Positions 25,395 to 32,890 of a stretch of DNA of 64,000 nt are shown piece by piece. The notes under the pieces are model-generated. The model had not been told where the DNA came from, did no database searches, and saw nothing but the letters and a program-made list of their open reading frames with translations. The DNA is taken from positions 806,001-870,000 of the forward strand of contig NZ_POYJ01000002.1 in assembly GCF_002895435.1 (NCBI RefSeq), in the 5' to 3' direction. The position numbers and the translations under genes are program-made. The stretch is from Aquimarina sediminis. Its GTDB lineage: Bacteria; Bacteroidota; Bacteroidia; Flavobacteriales; Flavobacteriaceae. Position 1 is the stretch's first letter. Each line of letters opens with the position of its first letter.

Positions 25395-25437
25395 AAAGTA
25401 AGTGAGATACGATCAAATAACTATGATATTGGTCATG
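25395..25437 (-). promoter_or_regulatory. FNR-type promoter of the usp-cls-patatin-crp operon
   Basis: On the minus strand the operator is TGACCAATATCA (25426-25437) and the -7 box TACTTTTA (25395-25402, 7 of 8), 33 bp centre to centre. It lies between the moaA stop at 25464 and the USP start. Confidence 0.7.
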
Positions 25438-25463
25438 GTATATAGTCTACTACAGAGGCAGTT

Positions 25464-26507
25464 TTAACCACCAATGGCAATCATACTTCTATTGTTAGAG
25501 TGCGCACTGGGTTGACCAAACTTATCTAGCGTATCCATTCCGTTACGAATTTTTAATTTGGATTGCACTGTTTTTTGAATAATGGGAGTTATTGATTTGC
25601 CTGCTCTTAACGGAGTTAGGAGATCAGATTCTTTTGAGGAAAATAAGCAATTTTTTATCTGTCCATTGGCAGTAAGGCGTATTCTGTTACAGCCATCACA
25701 AAAAGGATTGGTAACAGAGCTTATAACGGCAAAATTGCCTTGATATCCTTTTATTTGATAACTTTTGGTAGTATCATTGGGAGCATCTTCGAGCTTTACA
25801 ATATCTTCTTTTTTATAGGATGAACGCACTTTTGATAAAATTTCTTCCAAAGAAACCAATTTATCCATATTCCATCGGTTTCCATCAAAGGGCATAAATT
25901 CTATAAATCTAACTTGTATGGGGAGTTTTTTGCTTAAGTTAATAAAATCGATAATTTCGTCATCATTAAAGCCTTTCATCAAAACACAATTTACCTTTAC
26001 AAAAAAACCTTCATTAACTAATAAGATGATGTTTTGATACACTTTTTCAAAATAAGATCGTCGGGTAATCTCTTTATTTTTATGAGAGTGTAAAGAATCA
26101 AGACTAATATTAAGGGTTTTGATTCCGCACTTTTTAAAATGATCTATAAATCTATCTACGATAACACCATTTGTTGTTAGTGTTAATTGTACTGGCAGCG
26201 AGGCAAGTTTTTCGAGGATAAGAGCGGCATCTTTACGTACTAGAGGTTCTCCACCAGTGAGGCGAATTTTTGTAACTCCCATTTGCACAAATTTTTTGGC
26301 AATGGTGTAAATCTCTTCATAAGTCATAATGTGCTCCTTGGGGGAAAGTTGTATGCCTTCTGCTGGCATACAATAGGTGCATCGCAGGTTACATCGCTCA
26401 GTAAGTGAAATACGAAGATAGTTATGCTTTCTGCCAAAGGTGTCTGTAAGAGGAGAACCTTCTTCGAATTTCTTAGCGGCATGCGACCTGAAGCTTAATT
26501 TAGTCAT
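25464..26507 (-). CDS. moaA: GTP 3',8-cyclase MoaA
   Basis: Radical SAM enzyme for the first step of molybdenum cofactor synthesis (GTP to 3',8-cyclo-GTP, with MoaC). The 347-residue protein has the radical SAM cysteines C39-x3-C43-x2-C46 (CNLRCTYCM), the RLTGGEPLVR segment, a second Fe-S site in the C-terminal part (NPFCDGCNRIR ... CLF) and the C-terminal GG tail (AIGG). It overlaps the moaCB gene by 8 bp and is the last gene of the cofactor operon. Confidence 0.95.
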   Translation of the reverse strand: MTKLSFRSHAAKKFEEGSPLTDTFGRKHNYLRISLTERCNLRCTYCMPAEGIQLSPKEHIMTYEEIYTIAKKFVQMGVTKIRLTGGEPLVRKDAALILEKLASLPVQLTLTTNGVIVDRFIDHFKKCGIKTLNISLDSLHSHKNKEITRRSYFEKVYQNIILLVNEGFFVKVNCVLMKGFNDDEIIDFINLSKKLPIQVRFIEFMPFDGNRWNMDKLVSLEEILSKVRSSYKKEDIVKLEDAPNDTTKSYQIKGYQGNFAVISSVTNPFCDGCNRIRLTANGQIKNCLFSSKESDLLTPLRAGKSITPIIQKTVQSKLKIRNGMDTLDKFGQPSAHSNNRSMIAIGG

Positions 26508-27411
26508 GTCTTGCTCCTTTTAAAATTCTAAATACATGCAATACTTCAGGGAAAATAGACTCCATAGACTCTTTAGCCCCGTTAGTAGATCCAGGAAGCG
26601 CTAATACCAGTGTGTTTTTGATTGTGCCTGCTACACTTCTAGAAAGCATAGAATATGGCATGCGGTCTTGCCCATATTTTCGTATTGCTTCTTCAATTCC
26701 AGGGATATTCCTATCCAGTATCGGGCGTAATGCATCCGGGGTTACATCCCGTTTGGATAAGCCCGTGCCTCCGGTATAGATGATAAGATCAGCCCCTTGT
26801 TGTTGATATTCTTTGGCTTTTTTCTGTATGATTTCTGCCTCATCGGGGATAATGATATAATCCATAATGGCTACATCAGAGCTCTCTAGTTTGGATGCAA
26901 TAGCTTTACCTGCTTTATCTTCTTTCTTTCCTTCAGAAATAGAATCAGAACATACAATGACCGCTGCTTTAAGATCTCTTCTGAATTTATCTTGATAATC
27001 TGATTTTCCTCCTTTTTTCTTAAGCAGTTTAATATGATGAATTTCGACTCCTTTATCGATAGGTTTAAGCATGTCATACATGTTTAGTGCAACCACGCTT
27101 GCTCCATGCATGGCTTCTACTTCGACACCTGTTTTGTAAATAGTTTTTATGGTTACCAAAACTGTAATTTCGAGACCATCGACAGTATATTCAATTCCTG
27201 TATATTCTATCGGTAGAGGATGACAATCAGGAAGCAGATCAGGGGTTTTTTTTACACCAAGTAGACCAGCTGCTTTGCTCATAGCAAAGACATCCCCCTT
27301 TGGTACCGTACCTTTTTCTATAGCTTTGATAGTTTCGGGTTTACTAACTTTTACTATTGCCTGAGCAGTAGCAATTCTTAATGTAGATGTTTTATGCGTG
27401 ATGTCAACCAT
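26500..27411 (-). CDS. moaCB: Bifunctional MoaC/MoaB (cyclic pyranopterin synthase / adenylyltransferase)
   Basis: A 303-residue fusion. The N-terminal MoaC domain (about 1-145) has KGDVFAMSKAAGLLGVKKT, DLLPDCHPLP and VEVEAMHGASVVALNMYDMLK; it makes cyclic pyranopterin phosphate with MoaA. The C-terminal MoaB/MogA domain (about 150-303) has YTGGTGLSKRDVTPDAL and LPGSTNGAKESM and would adenylylate molybdopterin. This fusion is common in Bacteroidota. Overlaps moaA by 8 bp. Confidence 0.93.
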   Translation of the reverse strand: MVDITHKTSTLRIATAQAIVKVSKPETIKAIEKGTVPKGDVFAMSKAAGLLGVKKTPDLLPDCHPLPIEYTGIEYTVDGLEITVLVTIKTIYKTGVEVEAMHGASVVALNMYDMLKPIDKGVEIHHIKLLKKKGGKSDYQDKFRRDLKAAVIVCSDSISEGKKEDKAGKAIASKLESSDVAIMDYIIIPDEAEIIQKKAKEYQQQGADLIIYTGGTGLSKRDVTPDALRPILDRNIPGIEEAIRKYGQDRMPYSMLSRSVAGTIKNTLVLALPGSTNGAKESMESIFPEVLHVFRILKGARHD

Positions 27412-27486
27412 ATTGTAAGTCTCTATTTTTTAGTACCAGTATCTCTTTATTATTCTATTGCTTTATTCAAGAATTCTTTAATGAAA

Positions 27487-27930
27487 TCAACTATTTTGTT
27501 TCCATTGATGAGTTTGGTCTTCGAAAATCTCTTTTCCAAAAACGGGAACATCTGCTTTGATGGCTTCAACGACAAATTCGAGAGCTTCAAAAACTACTTT
27601 TCTTCTGGGAGATGATACAAAAACAAAAAGGCATATCTCTCCAGCTTGTACAGTACCTAAACTATGATAAATATGCATACAAGTAAGGTCATATTTTTCG
27701 AAAGTAGCTTCTCGTATTTCATAGAATTTTTGATTTGCCATTTCTTCATAAGCAGAATAATCTATAGCAGTAACCGTTTTGCCATCAATCTGATCGGCAC
27801 GTACCTGTCCTAGAAAAATATTATGTGCTCCGATACTTGTTTTTGTTTGATGTTTGGCGATAGATGTGCCGATAAATTCTGATGAGATAGCACCTTGTAC
27901 AAATACATTTTTGGGTTTCTTTTTTTCCAT
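27487..27930 (-). CDS. moaE: Molybdopterin synthase catalytic subunit MoaE
   Basis: The large subunit of molybdopterin synthase, which adds two sulfurs from MoaD thiocarboxylate to cyclic pyranopterin phosphate. 147 residues with GQVRADQIDGKTVTAIDYSAYEEMA, the HSLGTVQAGE segment, SSPRRKVVFEALEFVVEAIKADVPVFGKE (catalytic lysines) and HQWK. It lies 10 bp after the moeB gene and 75 bp before moaCB. The gap holds nothing I recognise. Confidence 0.94.
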   Translation of the reverse strand: MEKKKPKNVFVQGAISSEFIGTSIAKHQTKTSIGAHNIFLGQVRADQIDGKTVTAIDYSAYEEMANQKFYEIREATFEKYDLTCMHIYHSLGTVQAGEICLFVFVSSPRRKVVFEALEFVVEAIKADVPVFGKEIFEDQTHQWKQNS

Positions 27931-27940
27931 ATTATTTTTT

Positions 27941-29041
27941 TTAACCAGTTAAATTGGATTCTGATATTGTATTGTAAAGAGCAATAGCTCCTCCTTTTAT
28001 ATGAGATACATCTTTAAAGCCGTTCTGAAACAGAATTTCGACAGCCTTTTTACTTCTTATACCAGATTGGCAAAAAACTATTGTTTTCTTTTCTTTAGAG
28101 ATAGTAATTAGTTTTTGCTCCAAAGATCCTAATGGGATATAAATAGGATCTAAATAATCTATTTTTGGTTGTTCATGAGTTTCACGAACATCGATAAATT
28201 GTGCATTTTCTATCGTAGTGGCATCATTTGCGGTAATTTCCATGATTTGACTCACGCCGCAAAATAGATCATAGTCAATTGTCTCAAAACTATTGGCAGA
28301 TGCCTGTACTTTTGATATTTCAGACTCTACACGGTTAATTGTAAAAGTCGATGATTGCGTGGATAGGCAATCATACATAAATAATTTTCCGGCAAGAACA
28401 TCGCCTAGACCTAAAATGATTTTTAAAACCTCATTGGCTTGCATACTACCTATAATGCCTGGAAGTACTCCCAAAACACCTATTTCTGCACAAGAAGGAA
28501 CACTACCTGCTTTTGGTGGTTCGGGGAAAAGGCATCTATAGGTAGGTCCGTTTTGATAGTTAAAAACTGATACTTGCCCTTCAAATTTAAAAATAGCTCC
28601 ATAAACCAAAGGTTTATTTGCAATAATACAGGCGTCATTAATCAAGTATCGGGTAGAGAAATTATCAGTTCCGTCTACGATTATATCATACTCAGAGAAA
28701 AGAGAAACTGCGTTTTTTGGAGTTAGTTTTTCTGGATATGCGGTTATAGTTATCTCTGGATTAAGGTCTGTAAGGCGTTGTTTTGCTGCCAGAGCCTTAT
28801 TTATTCCCAAAGATGTTGTGCCGTATAGAATTTGCCGATGCAGATTAGAGATATCTACGGTATCATAATCAACAATACCGATTGTGCCAATTCCTGCAGC
28901 GGCTAGATATTGCAATATAGGGCAACCTAATCCTCCGGCTCCAATAACCAATATTTTGGAAGCATCTAGTTTCTCCTGACCGGCAGAGCCTATTTCTGGC
29001 AGAATAACTTGTCTGTGATATCTAGAATTAAAAGAATTCAT
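27941..29041 (-). CDS. moeB: MoaD-adenylating enzyme (MoeB/HesA/ThiF family) with C-terminal rhodanese domain
   Basis: Activates the C terminus of MoaD by adenylation and, through its rhodanese domain, may also deliver sulfur, as in eukaryotic MOCS3. The E1-like domain (about 1-245) has GAGGLGCPILQYLAAAGIG, the metal-free DGTDNFSTRYLIND and GVLGVLPGIIGSMQANEVLK. The rhodanese domain (about 265-366) carries the active cysteine in VFCQSGIRSKKAVEIL. Gap to moaD is 23 bp. Confidence 0.92.
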   Translation of the reverse strand: MNSFNSRYHRQVILPEIGSAGQEKLDASKILVIGAGGLGCPILQYLAAAGIGTIGIVDYDTVDISNLHRQILYGTTSLGINKALAAKQRLTDLNPEITITAYPEKLTPKNAVSLFSEYDIIVDGTDNFSTRYLINDACIIANKPLVYGAIFKFEGQVSVFNYQNGPTYRCLFPEPPKAGSVPSCAEIGVLGVLPGIIGSMQANEVLKIILGLGDVLAGKLFMYDCLSTQSSTFTINRVESEISKVQASANSFETIDYDLFCGVSQIMEITANDATTIENAQFIDVRETHEQPKIDYLDPIYIPLGSLEQKLITISKEKKTIVFCQSGIRSKKAVEILFQNGFKDVSHIKGGAIALYNTISESNLTG

Positions 29042-29064
29042 TATCTATATTTTGATGATTTAGA

Positions 29065-29301
29065 TTACCCTCCTGCAAATGGTGGCAACAAAGCTACTTC
29101 TACTTCTGAGTTAATAATATGACTTTGATCAACTAATTGTTGATTAATAGCAACTTTAAAATCTGTACCCTTTAGTTTTGGGTATTGATTTTTTAATTTC
29201 TCTACTAATTGAGAAACAGAACAGGCATCTGTTTGCAGCTGTTCTTCGCTAATTGTGGTAGCTTCTGCCAGCATACCAAAATATTTAATGTTCAATTGCA
29301 T
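29065..29301 (-). CDS. moaD: Molybdopterin synthase sulfur carrier MoaD
   Basis: A 78-residue ubiquitin-like carrier ending in FAGG, the double glycine that becomes a thiocarboxylate. Starts with the beta strand MQLNIKYFGMLAEAT as usual for the family. Its start overlaps the end of mobA by 17 bp, so it is translated as part of the operon. Partners MoaE and MoeB are encoded directly downstream. Confidence 0.92.
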   Translation of the reverse strand: MQLNIKYFGMLAEATTISEEQLQTDACSVSQLVEKLKNQYPKLKGTDFKVAINQQLVDQSHIINSEVEVALLPPFAGG

Positions 29302-29869
29302 TTGTAATTGCTTTTAGATCTTCGATAGTATTTATATTGGCTACCAAAGCATATTCTTTTTTTAAAAGTGAGATCGTTTTTGTTTGTAATGCCGAAACTA
29401 GTTTACGCAAGCGCCTTTCTTCAAGAAGAAGTAATTCGAGGCACTTGTGCGAGCATCGTTTTTTATATAAAGCAGTTAACGGAATAGTTTTTCCTTCTGC
29501 TTCAAACTGAACAATATCGTTGTCTTCTTTTTTATAATGTAATAGCTTTTCTAAGAGTGTAGTGGTTAGTAGAGGGGCATCGCAACTTACAACTAGATTG
29601 TTTTCTGTTTTAGAATGAGTTAATCCTGCATGCAACCCTGCTACTGGTCCAGAATCGGGTATAATATCCTCAACTCTTTTAATACCAAAAACATCATAGT
29701 CTGTGTTACTGCTAACGATAATGATTTGATTAACCAGAGGCTGTAGGGCTTCGATACTATATTGAATAAAAGGCTTGTTATTAAGTAATAGCAGACCTTT
29801 CTCCTTGCCCATTCTCGAACTTTTGCCCCCTGCAAGGATAATTCCTGTTATGTCTTTTTCTTTATTCAT
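29285..29869 (-). CDS. mobA: Molybdenum cofactor guanylyltransferase MobA
   Basis: Adds GMP to molybdopterin to give the bis-MGD form that NapA needs. The 194-residue protein begins with the nucleotide loop GIILAGGKSSRMGKEKG and has IIPDSGPVAGLHAGL and the metal-binding SCDAPLL. The length is typical. It is the second gene of the cofactor operon, 25 bp after the ModE-type gene. Confidence 0.93.
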   Translation of the reverse strand: MNKEKDITGIILAGGKSSRMGKEKGLLLLNNKPFIQYSIEALQPLVNQIIIVSSNTDYDVFGIKRVEDIIPDSGPVAGLHAGLTHSKTENNLVVSCDAPLLTTTLLEKLLHYKKEDNDIVQFEAEGKTIPLTALYKKRCSHKCLELLLLEERRLRKLVSALQTKTISLLKKEYALVANINTIEDLKAITNAIEH

Positions 29870-29894
29870 AGGGGTATTATTCGATATTTTATAA

Positions 29895-30230
29895 CTATAA
29901 AGAGATTCGTTTCAGTTCTTTGTCCAGAAACTCCCAGCATTTTTGGTTGATAGTGTCAAAAGTTTGGATTACTTTTTCTCCATAGACGGTTAGGTTTGCA
30001 CCGCCACCGCCTTTGCCGCCTGTAGTAGTAACAACCAATGGTTCTTTGGTAGCTTTATTCATACTATCCAATAGATTCCATGCTTTTTTATAAGACATTT
30101 CTAAAGAACTTGCAGCTTTACTTAATGAGCCGGTCTGTGCAATGGCTTTTAATAATTTTACTCTTCCCTCTCCCAAAAACATCCCATGCTCAGACTCTAT
30201 CCAGATTCTACTTTTTATCTTATAATCCAT
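29895..30230 (-). CDS. ModE-type winged-helix regulator (DNA-binding domain only)
   Basis: A 111-residue protein of the N-terminal ModE type: GRVKLLKAIAQTGSLSKAASSLEMSYKKAWNLLDSMN is the winged-helix core and GGKGGGGANLTVYG the wing. No molybdate-binding MOP domain is present, so it cannot sense molybdate as E. coli ModE does. As first gene of the cofactor operon it probably regulates that operon or a molybdate transporter elsewhere; no modABC is in the window. Confidence 0.88.
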   Translation of the reverse strand: MDYKIKSRIWIESEHGMFLGEGRVKLLKAIAQTGSLSKAASSLEMSYKKAWNLLDSMNKATKEPLVVTTTGGKGGGGANLTVYGEKVIQTFDTINQKCWEFLDKELKRISL

Positions 30231-30258
30231 GTTATATTGTATAAAAGCGTTATACCTT

Positions 30259-30266
30259 CAAAGATA
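30259..30266 (-). promoter_or_regulatory. -7 box of the molybdenum cofactor operon
   Basis: TATCTTTG on the minus strand, a perfect TAnnTTTG, 29 bp before the ModE-type start codon. No Crp/Fnr-type operator lies 33 bp upstream of it, so this operon seems not to share the nap control. Confidence 0.6.
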
Positions 30267-30352
30267 CAACGATTTTTGTAGATATATTTTTCTTTATCAG
30301 AATTTTAATAAAATAATACGGAATAGATAGTCTATTGATATTTTTTACGCAT

Positions 30353-31528
30353 TTATGGCAAATTAATGATCTGTACGGTATCACCAATGGCAACTTCTGT
30401 AACTTCTTCAGGTAGGTAAACCATTGCATTAGCTAATGCAAAAGATCTAAGCATAGAAGAAGCCTGCCCATCAAGGATAGTTACTTTGCCGTCTTTTAGA
30501 GATGCTTTTAAGAACTCTGCTCTTTGTCCTTTTTTTACGTAATTAGCTGTAGAAGTAGCTGAACCTCGCTTTAAATAGTGATCTCGAAGTCCTGATATTT
30601 TGAGCAGTGTAGGAAGTACATAGATGTAAAAACAACTAAGGGCAGAAGCAGGATTACCTGGTAAAGCGAATATGGTTGTTCTTTGTTTTTTTGCAAAGTA
30701 GAGAGGTTTTCCCGGTTTTTGTTTCACTTTATAAAAAACTTCTTCAACATCCAATACATTTAGAGCTTTGCCTACAAAATCGTAATCTCCTACAGATATT
30801 CCACCAGAGATAAGTACTAGATCATAGTTGTTGATGGTATTTTCGATAAGAGAAAGTGTAACATCATATTCATCTTCTACTTTAAAAAATGATATGTCAT
30901 CAAATCCCTTTTGTGCAAGTGCTGCCGAGAGCATTATAGAGTTGCTCTCATAGATTTGTCCGTGTTTTAGCACTTGTCCCGGGGGGACTAATTCATTTCC
31001 TGTAGCAATAATAGCGATAGATGGTTTTTGATATACATCGACATGTGTTATCCCCAGTGATGCCAGATACCCAATCCCTGCGGCAGTAATAGCGGTGCCT
31101 TCTGATAGGGCGATATCTTTTTCTTTTATTTGCTCTCCAAGAGGGCGAATATTAGCGCTTACAGCTACTGGCTCTTGCAGTATCACTTGGCTATTTTGTA
31201 TGGCTACTTTTTCTTGCATCACTACCGCCTTTGCACCAGCTGGAGCAGGGGCACCTGTAAAAATCCTTATAGCTTCTCCTTGCCCGATTTTTGGATCGGT
31301 ATCATCACCTGCCTTTACTTCGCCAATAAGATTATATGTTTTCTCATCTATGGACCCAAGCGCATACCCGTCCATTGCAGATTGCCTGAAAGGTGGCATA
31401 TTGATAGGAGATAAAATATCTTTTGCAAGTACATATCCCAGTGCTTCTGAAATAAGTATCGTAATAATAACATCTGTTTTATTGATATTGCTATTCGTTA
31501 ATTCGAGAGCTTTTTCTACAGTGACCAT
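30353..31528 (-). CDS. moeA: Molybdopterin molybdenumtransferase MoeA
   Basis: Inserts molybdate into adenylylated molybdopterin. About 391 residues from this start, with PPFRQSAMDGYAL (catalytic DGY), IRIFTGAPAPAGAKAVVMQE, ATGNELVPPGQ, ISGGISVGDYDFV and LPGNPASALSCFY. The reading frame runs on to 31582, but a perfect -7 box lies at 31550-31557, so that start would lie upstream of the promoter; MVTVEKALEL at 31528 is the real start. It is read separately, 122 bp after the ModE-operon promoter. Confidence 0.94.
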   Translation of the reverse strand: MVTVEKALELTNSNINKTDVIITILISEALGYVLAKDILSPINMPPFRQSAMDGYALGSIDEKTYNLIGEVKAGDDTDPKIGQGEAIRIFTGAPAPAGAKAVVMQEKVAIQNSQVILQEPVAVSANIRPLGEQIKEKDIALSEGTAITAAGIGYLASLGITHVDVYQKPSIAIIATGNELVPPGQVLKHGQIYESNSIMLSAALAQKGFDDISFFKVEDEYDVTLSLIENTINNYDLVLISGGISVGDYDFVGKALNVLDVEEVFYKVKQKPGKPLYFAKKQRTTIFALPGNPASALSCFYIYVLPTLLKISGLRDHYLKRGSATSTANYVKKGQRAEFLKASLKDGKVTILDGQASSMLRSFALANAMVYLPEEVTEVAIGDTVQIINLP

Positions 31529-31549
31529 AAGATGATTTTGTTGTGTATG

Positions 31550-31557
31550 CAAAGATA
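31550..31557 (-). promoter_or_regulatory. -7 box of moeA
   Basis: TATCTTTG on the minus strand, perfect against TAnnTTTG, 21 bp before the ATG at 31528. A TTG lies about 22 bp further upstream (31578-31580) and could be the -33 element. No Crp-type operator is seen. Confidence 0.6.
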
Positions 31558-31608
31558 CTTCGAATTTTGATATGTGTTGCAACGTATTGTATAGTAGATC
31601 AAATAAAA

Positions 31609-31639
31609 AGACCTCGTAGGTATAAAACCTATGAGGTCT
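31609..31639 (-). terminator. Rho-independent terminator of the orphan gene 31756-32310
   Basis: AGACCTCGTAGGT (31609-31621) pairs with ACCTATGAGGTCT (31627-31639), 13 bp with one wobble and a 5-nt loop. Read on the minus strand it is followed by TTTTTATTTG, a good U tract, so it ends the transcript coming from the gene at 31756-32310 before moeA. Confidence 0.75.
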
Positions 31640-31650
31640 AATTTATACTT

Positions 31651-31745
31651 TACAGTGGGGTTGTCTGAAAAGGGAAAGAAGTATTGTCTGATTGAGCTAT
31701 TATTTGCGTTTTCCAATTACATTTCGACAAGCTCGGTTTGACAAT
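31651..31745. repeat. Degenerate copy of the interspersed inverted repeat
   Basis: Contains TTGTCTGAAAAG (outer arm type of the 13401-13543 element), then ATTGTCTGATTGAGCT and the matching arm TTCGACAAGCTCGGTTTGACAA. The second arm is clearer than the first. Position between the orphan gene and its terminator is intergenic, as for the first copy. Confidence 0.6.
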
Positions 31746-31755
31746 TTGGGGGATA

Positions 31756-32310
31756 TCATAAAGATACAATTGTAGTAATCCTGAGAGTTGGGTTGATTTG
31801 AGAGATAATAGTAATACTCTTATCCGTTTTTTCGATCACCTTGGTCTCAGGGATAATGTCTACCACTTGGTTTTTATTTTTGAGGTAGTAAGCATTTTCT
31901 TTTTTTTGAACTGATTTGAGGGCTGCTTTTTCATGTTTAGGTTCTTTATCCGCTTTTAAATAAATAGATAATGGTCGTTGTTTGAAGTCAATTAACCATG
32001 CAATCAACTCTAAGTTTGCCGGAGTAGTTGATTTTGTTTCTCCTGTTAAGAAGTTGATAATGGGTTTAAACTTATCACCATTAATTCGATCGATCGCATA
32101 CGATTTGTTTTCACCTTCTTCGAATTGAAAAAAACGATTTAGGATACTCTCATCATATTTTTCTTTTCTTCGGTTTAACAGCCATAGGCAAGCTTCTTTG
32201 ATCTGTTTGCGGGTAGGTGCGAGAAGGTAGCTACTCATCTCTCCGCCTTTTTCACTGTTGTACTTTTCGAGAATCTCGTTCATGTAGGTCACACTTGTTT
32301 TTGTTTTCAT
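31756..32310 (-). CDS. Hypothetical protein, no family recognised
   Basis: A 184-residue soluble protein without signal peptide or membrane segment. The N-terminal half is helical and charged (NEILEKYNSEKGGEMSSYLL, RKQIKEACLWLLNRRKEKYDE), with a middle part (TTPANLELIAWLIDFKQRPL) and a valine/isoleucine-rich end (ITIISQINPTLRITTIVSL). I do not recognise it. It has its own terminator at 31609-31639 and no close partner; a short 9-bp tandem repeat lies just upstream at 32348-32374. Likely a real gene because of length, start and terminator. Confidence 0.55.
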   Translation of the reverse strand: MKTKTSVTYMNEILEKYNSEKGGEMSSYLLAPTRKQIKEACLWLLNRRKEKYDESILNRFFQFEEGENKSYAIDRINGDKFKPIINFLTGETKSTTPANLELIAWLIDFKQRPLSIYLKADKEPKHEKAALKSVQKKENAYYLKNKNQVVDIIPETKVIEKTDKSITIISQINPTLRITTIVSL

Positions 32311-32347
32311 AGGTATTCGGGTTATTAGGAATTTTTAGGATTTCTAA

Positions 32348-32374
32348 GGAATCTTTGGAATCCTTGGAATTGTT
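32348..32374. repeat. Short 9-bp tandem repeat, three units
   Basis: GGAATCTTT, GGAATCCTT, GGAATTGTT in tandem (32348-32374), preceded by related GGAATTTTTA and GGATTTCTA words. It lies 38 bp upstream of the orphan gene start and might affect its promoter spacing. Confidence 0.6.
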
Positions 32375-32575
32375 TATACGTGTAGACTTGGGGTCTCTAT
32401 ATATTCGCATCAACAACTAATCCCAGTTTCATTTTGCTAACATAGTAAATGTATGGATTTAGTTCTTACGGGAATCCGTAATTCGATGGTTAAAGCTCAA
32501 ATGGAAAGCGGCTAAACATCATCGAACTGGATTCTGACTTTCCGAAAAAACAAAAGGAGTACTCCTTTATTAATT

Positions 32576-32617
32576 GATTGCCACTCCCAAATCCCTGGTC
32601 AAAATCAGGCGGCAATC
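32576..32617 (+). promoter_or_regulatory. Structured leader hairpin before the tiny lipoprotein gene
   Basis: Outer stem GATTGCC (32576-32582) with GGCAATC (32611-32617), inner stem CCTG (32594-32597) with CAGG (32606-32609). Just upstream lies the palindrome AAAGGAGTACTCCTTT (32553-32568). The lipoprotein start is 32 nt downstream. This looks like an RNA leader able to affect translation or stability, but the family is unknown to me. Confidence 0.45.
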
Positions 32618-32649
32618 CCCCATGTTAAACCTTATAAAAATTTAAAATT

Positions 32650-32811
32650 ATGAAAGCGATATTTTATATACTAATAGCCCTACTTATGACCGCAAGCATT
32701 ACTTCATGTACCGCCGAAAACATTAATGATGATACTAATATATCTGCAGAGCAATTTGCAACTGATGGAGACAACGGAAGTGTTGATCCTGCAGATCCTA
32801 GTGAAGGTTAA
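32650..32811 (+). CDS. Very small lipoprotein, 53 residues
   Basis: Begins MKAIFYILIALLMTASITSC, a lipoprotein signal with lipobox cysteine C20. The mature part is only 33 residues, acidic and ends DGDNGSVDPADPSEG, with no fold expected. It lies in the same direction as, and 80 bp before, a TPR histidine kinase gene, with a hairpin terminator (32831-32867) between them. Small lipoproteins of this kind precede kinase/regulator pairs in several Flavobacteriaceae from memory; a role as envelope signal or ligand of the kinase is an inference. Confidence 0.75.
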   Translation: MKAIFYILIALLMTASITSCTAENINDDTNISAEQFATDGDNGSVDPADPSEG

Positions 32812-32830
32812 ATTAAAAAGTTAGTTGATA

Positions 32831-32867
32831 GGGTGTATATAGTATGATGATTATACTATATGCACCC
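32831..32867 (+). terminator. Hairpin terminator/attenuator after the tiny lipoprotein gene
   Basis: GGGTGTATATAGTAT (32831-32845) pairs with ATACTATATGCACCC (32853-32867), 15 bp with one mismatch-like wobble, loop GATGATT, followed by ATTTTATTTAGTATTTT. It should end most transcripts, leaving a low level of read-through to the kinase. Confidence 0.7.
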
Positions 32868-32890
32868 ATTTTATTTAGTATTTTAGAAGA

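Larger units (their letters stand above)
32311..32649. other. 339-bp region between divergent genes with structured DNA
   Basis: Holds the 9-bp tandem repeat (32348-32374) and several inverted repeats upstream of the tiny lipoprotein: TTACGG/CCGTAA (32466-32471 and 32476-32481), the 16-bp palindrome AAAGGAGTACTCCTTT (32553-32568) and the nested hairpin 32576-32617. No reading frame worth reporting. Confidence 0.6.

Noticed and set aside
31095..31535. 146-residue plus-strand frame inside moeA
   Set aside because: Shadow of moeA in another frame, with no domain of its own.
32348..32374. CRISPR-like array
   Set aside because: Only three 9-bp units in direct tandem without spacers; no cas genes in the window.
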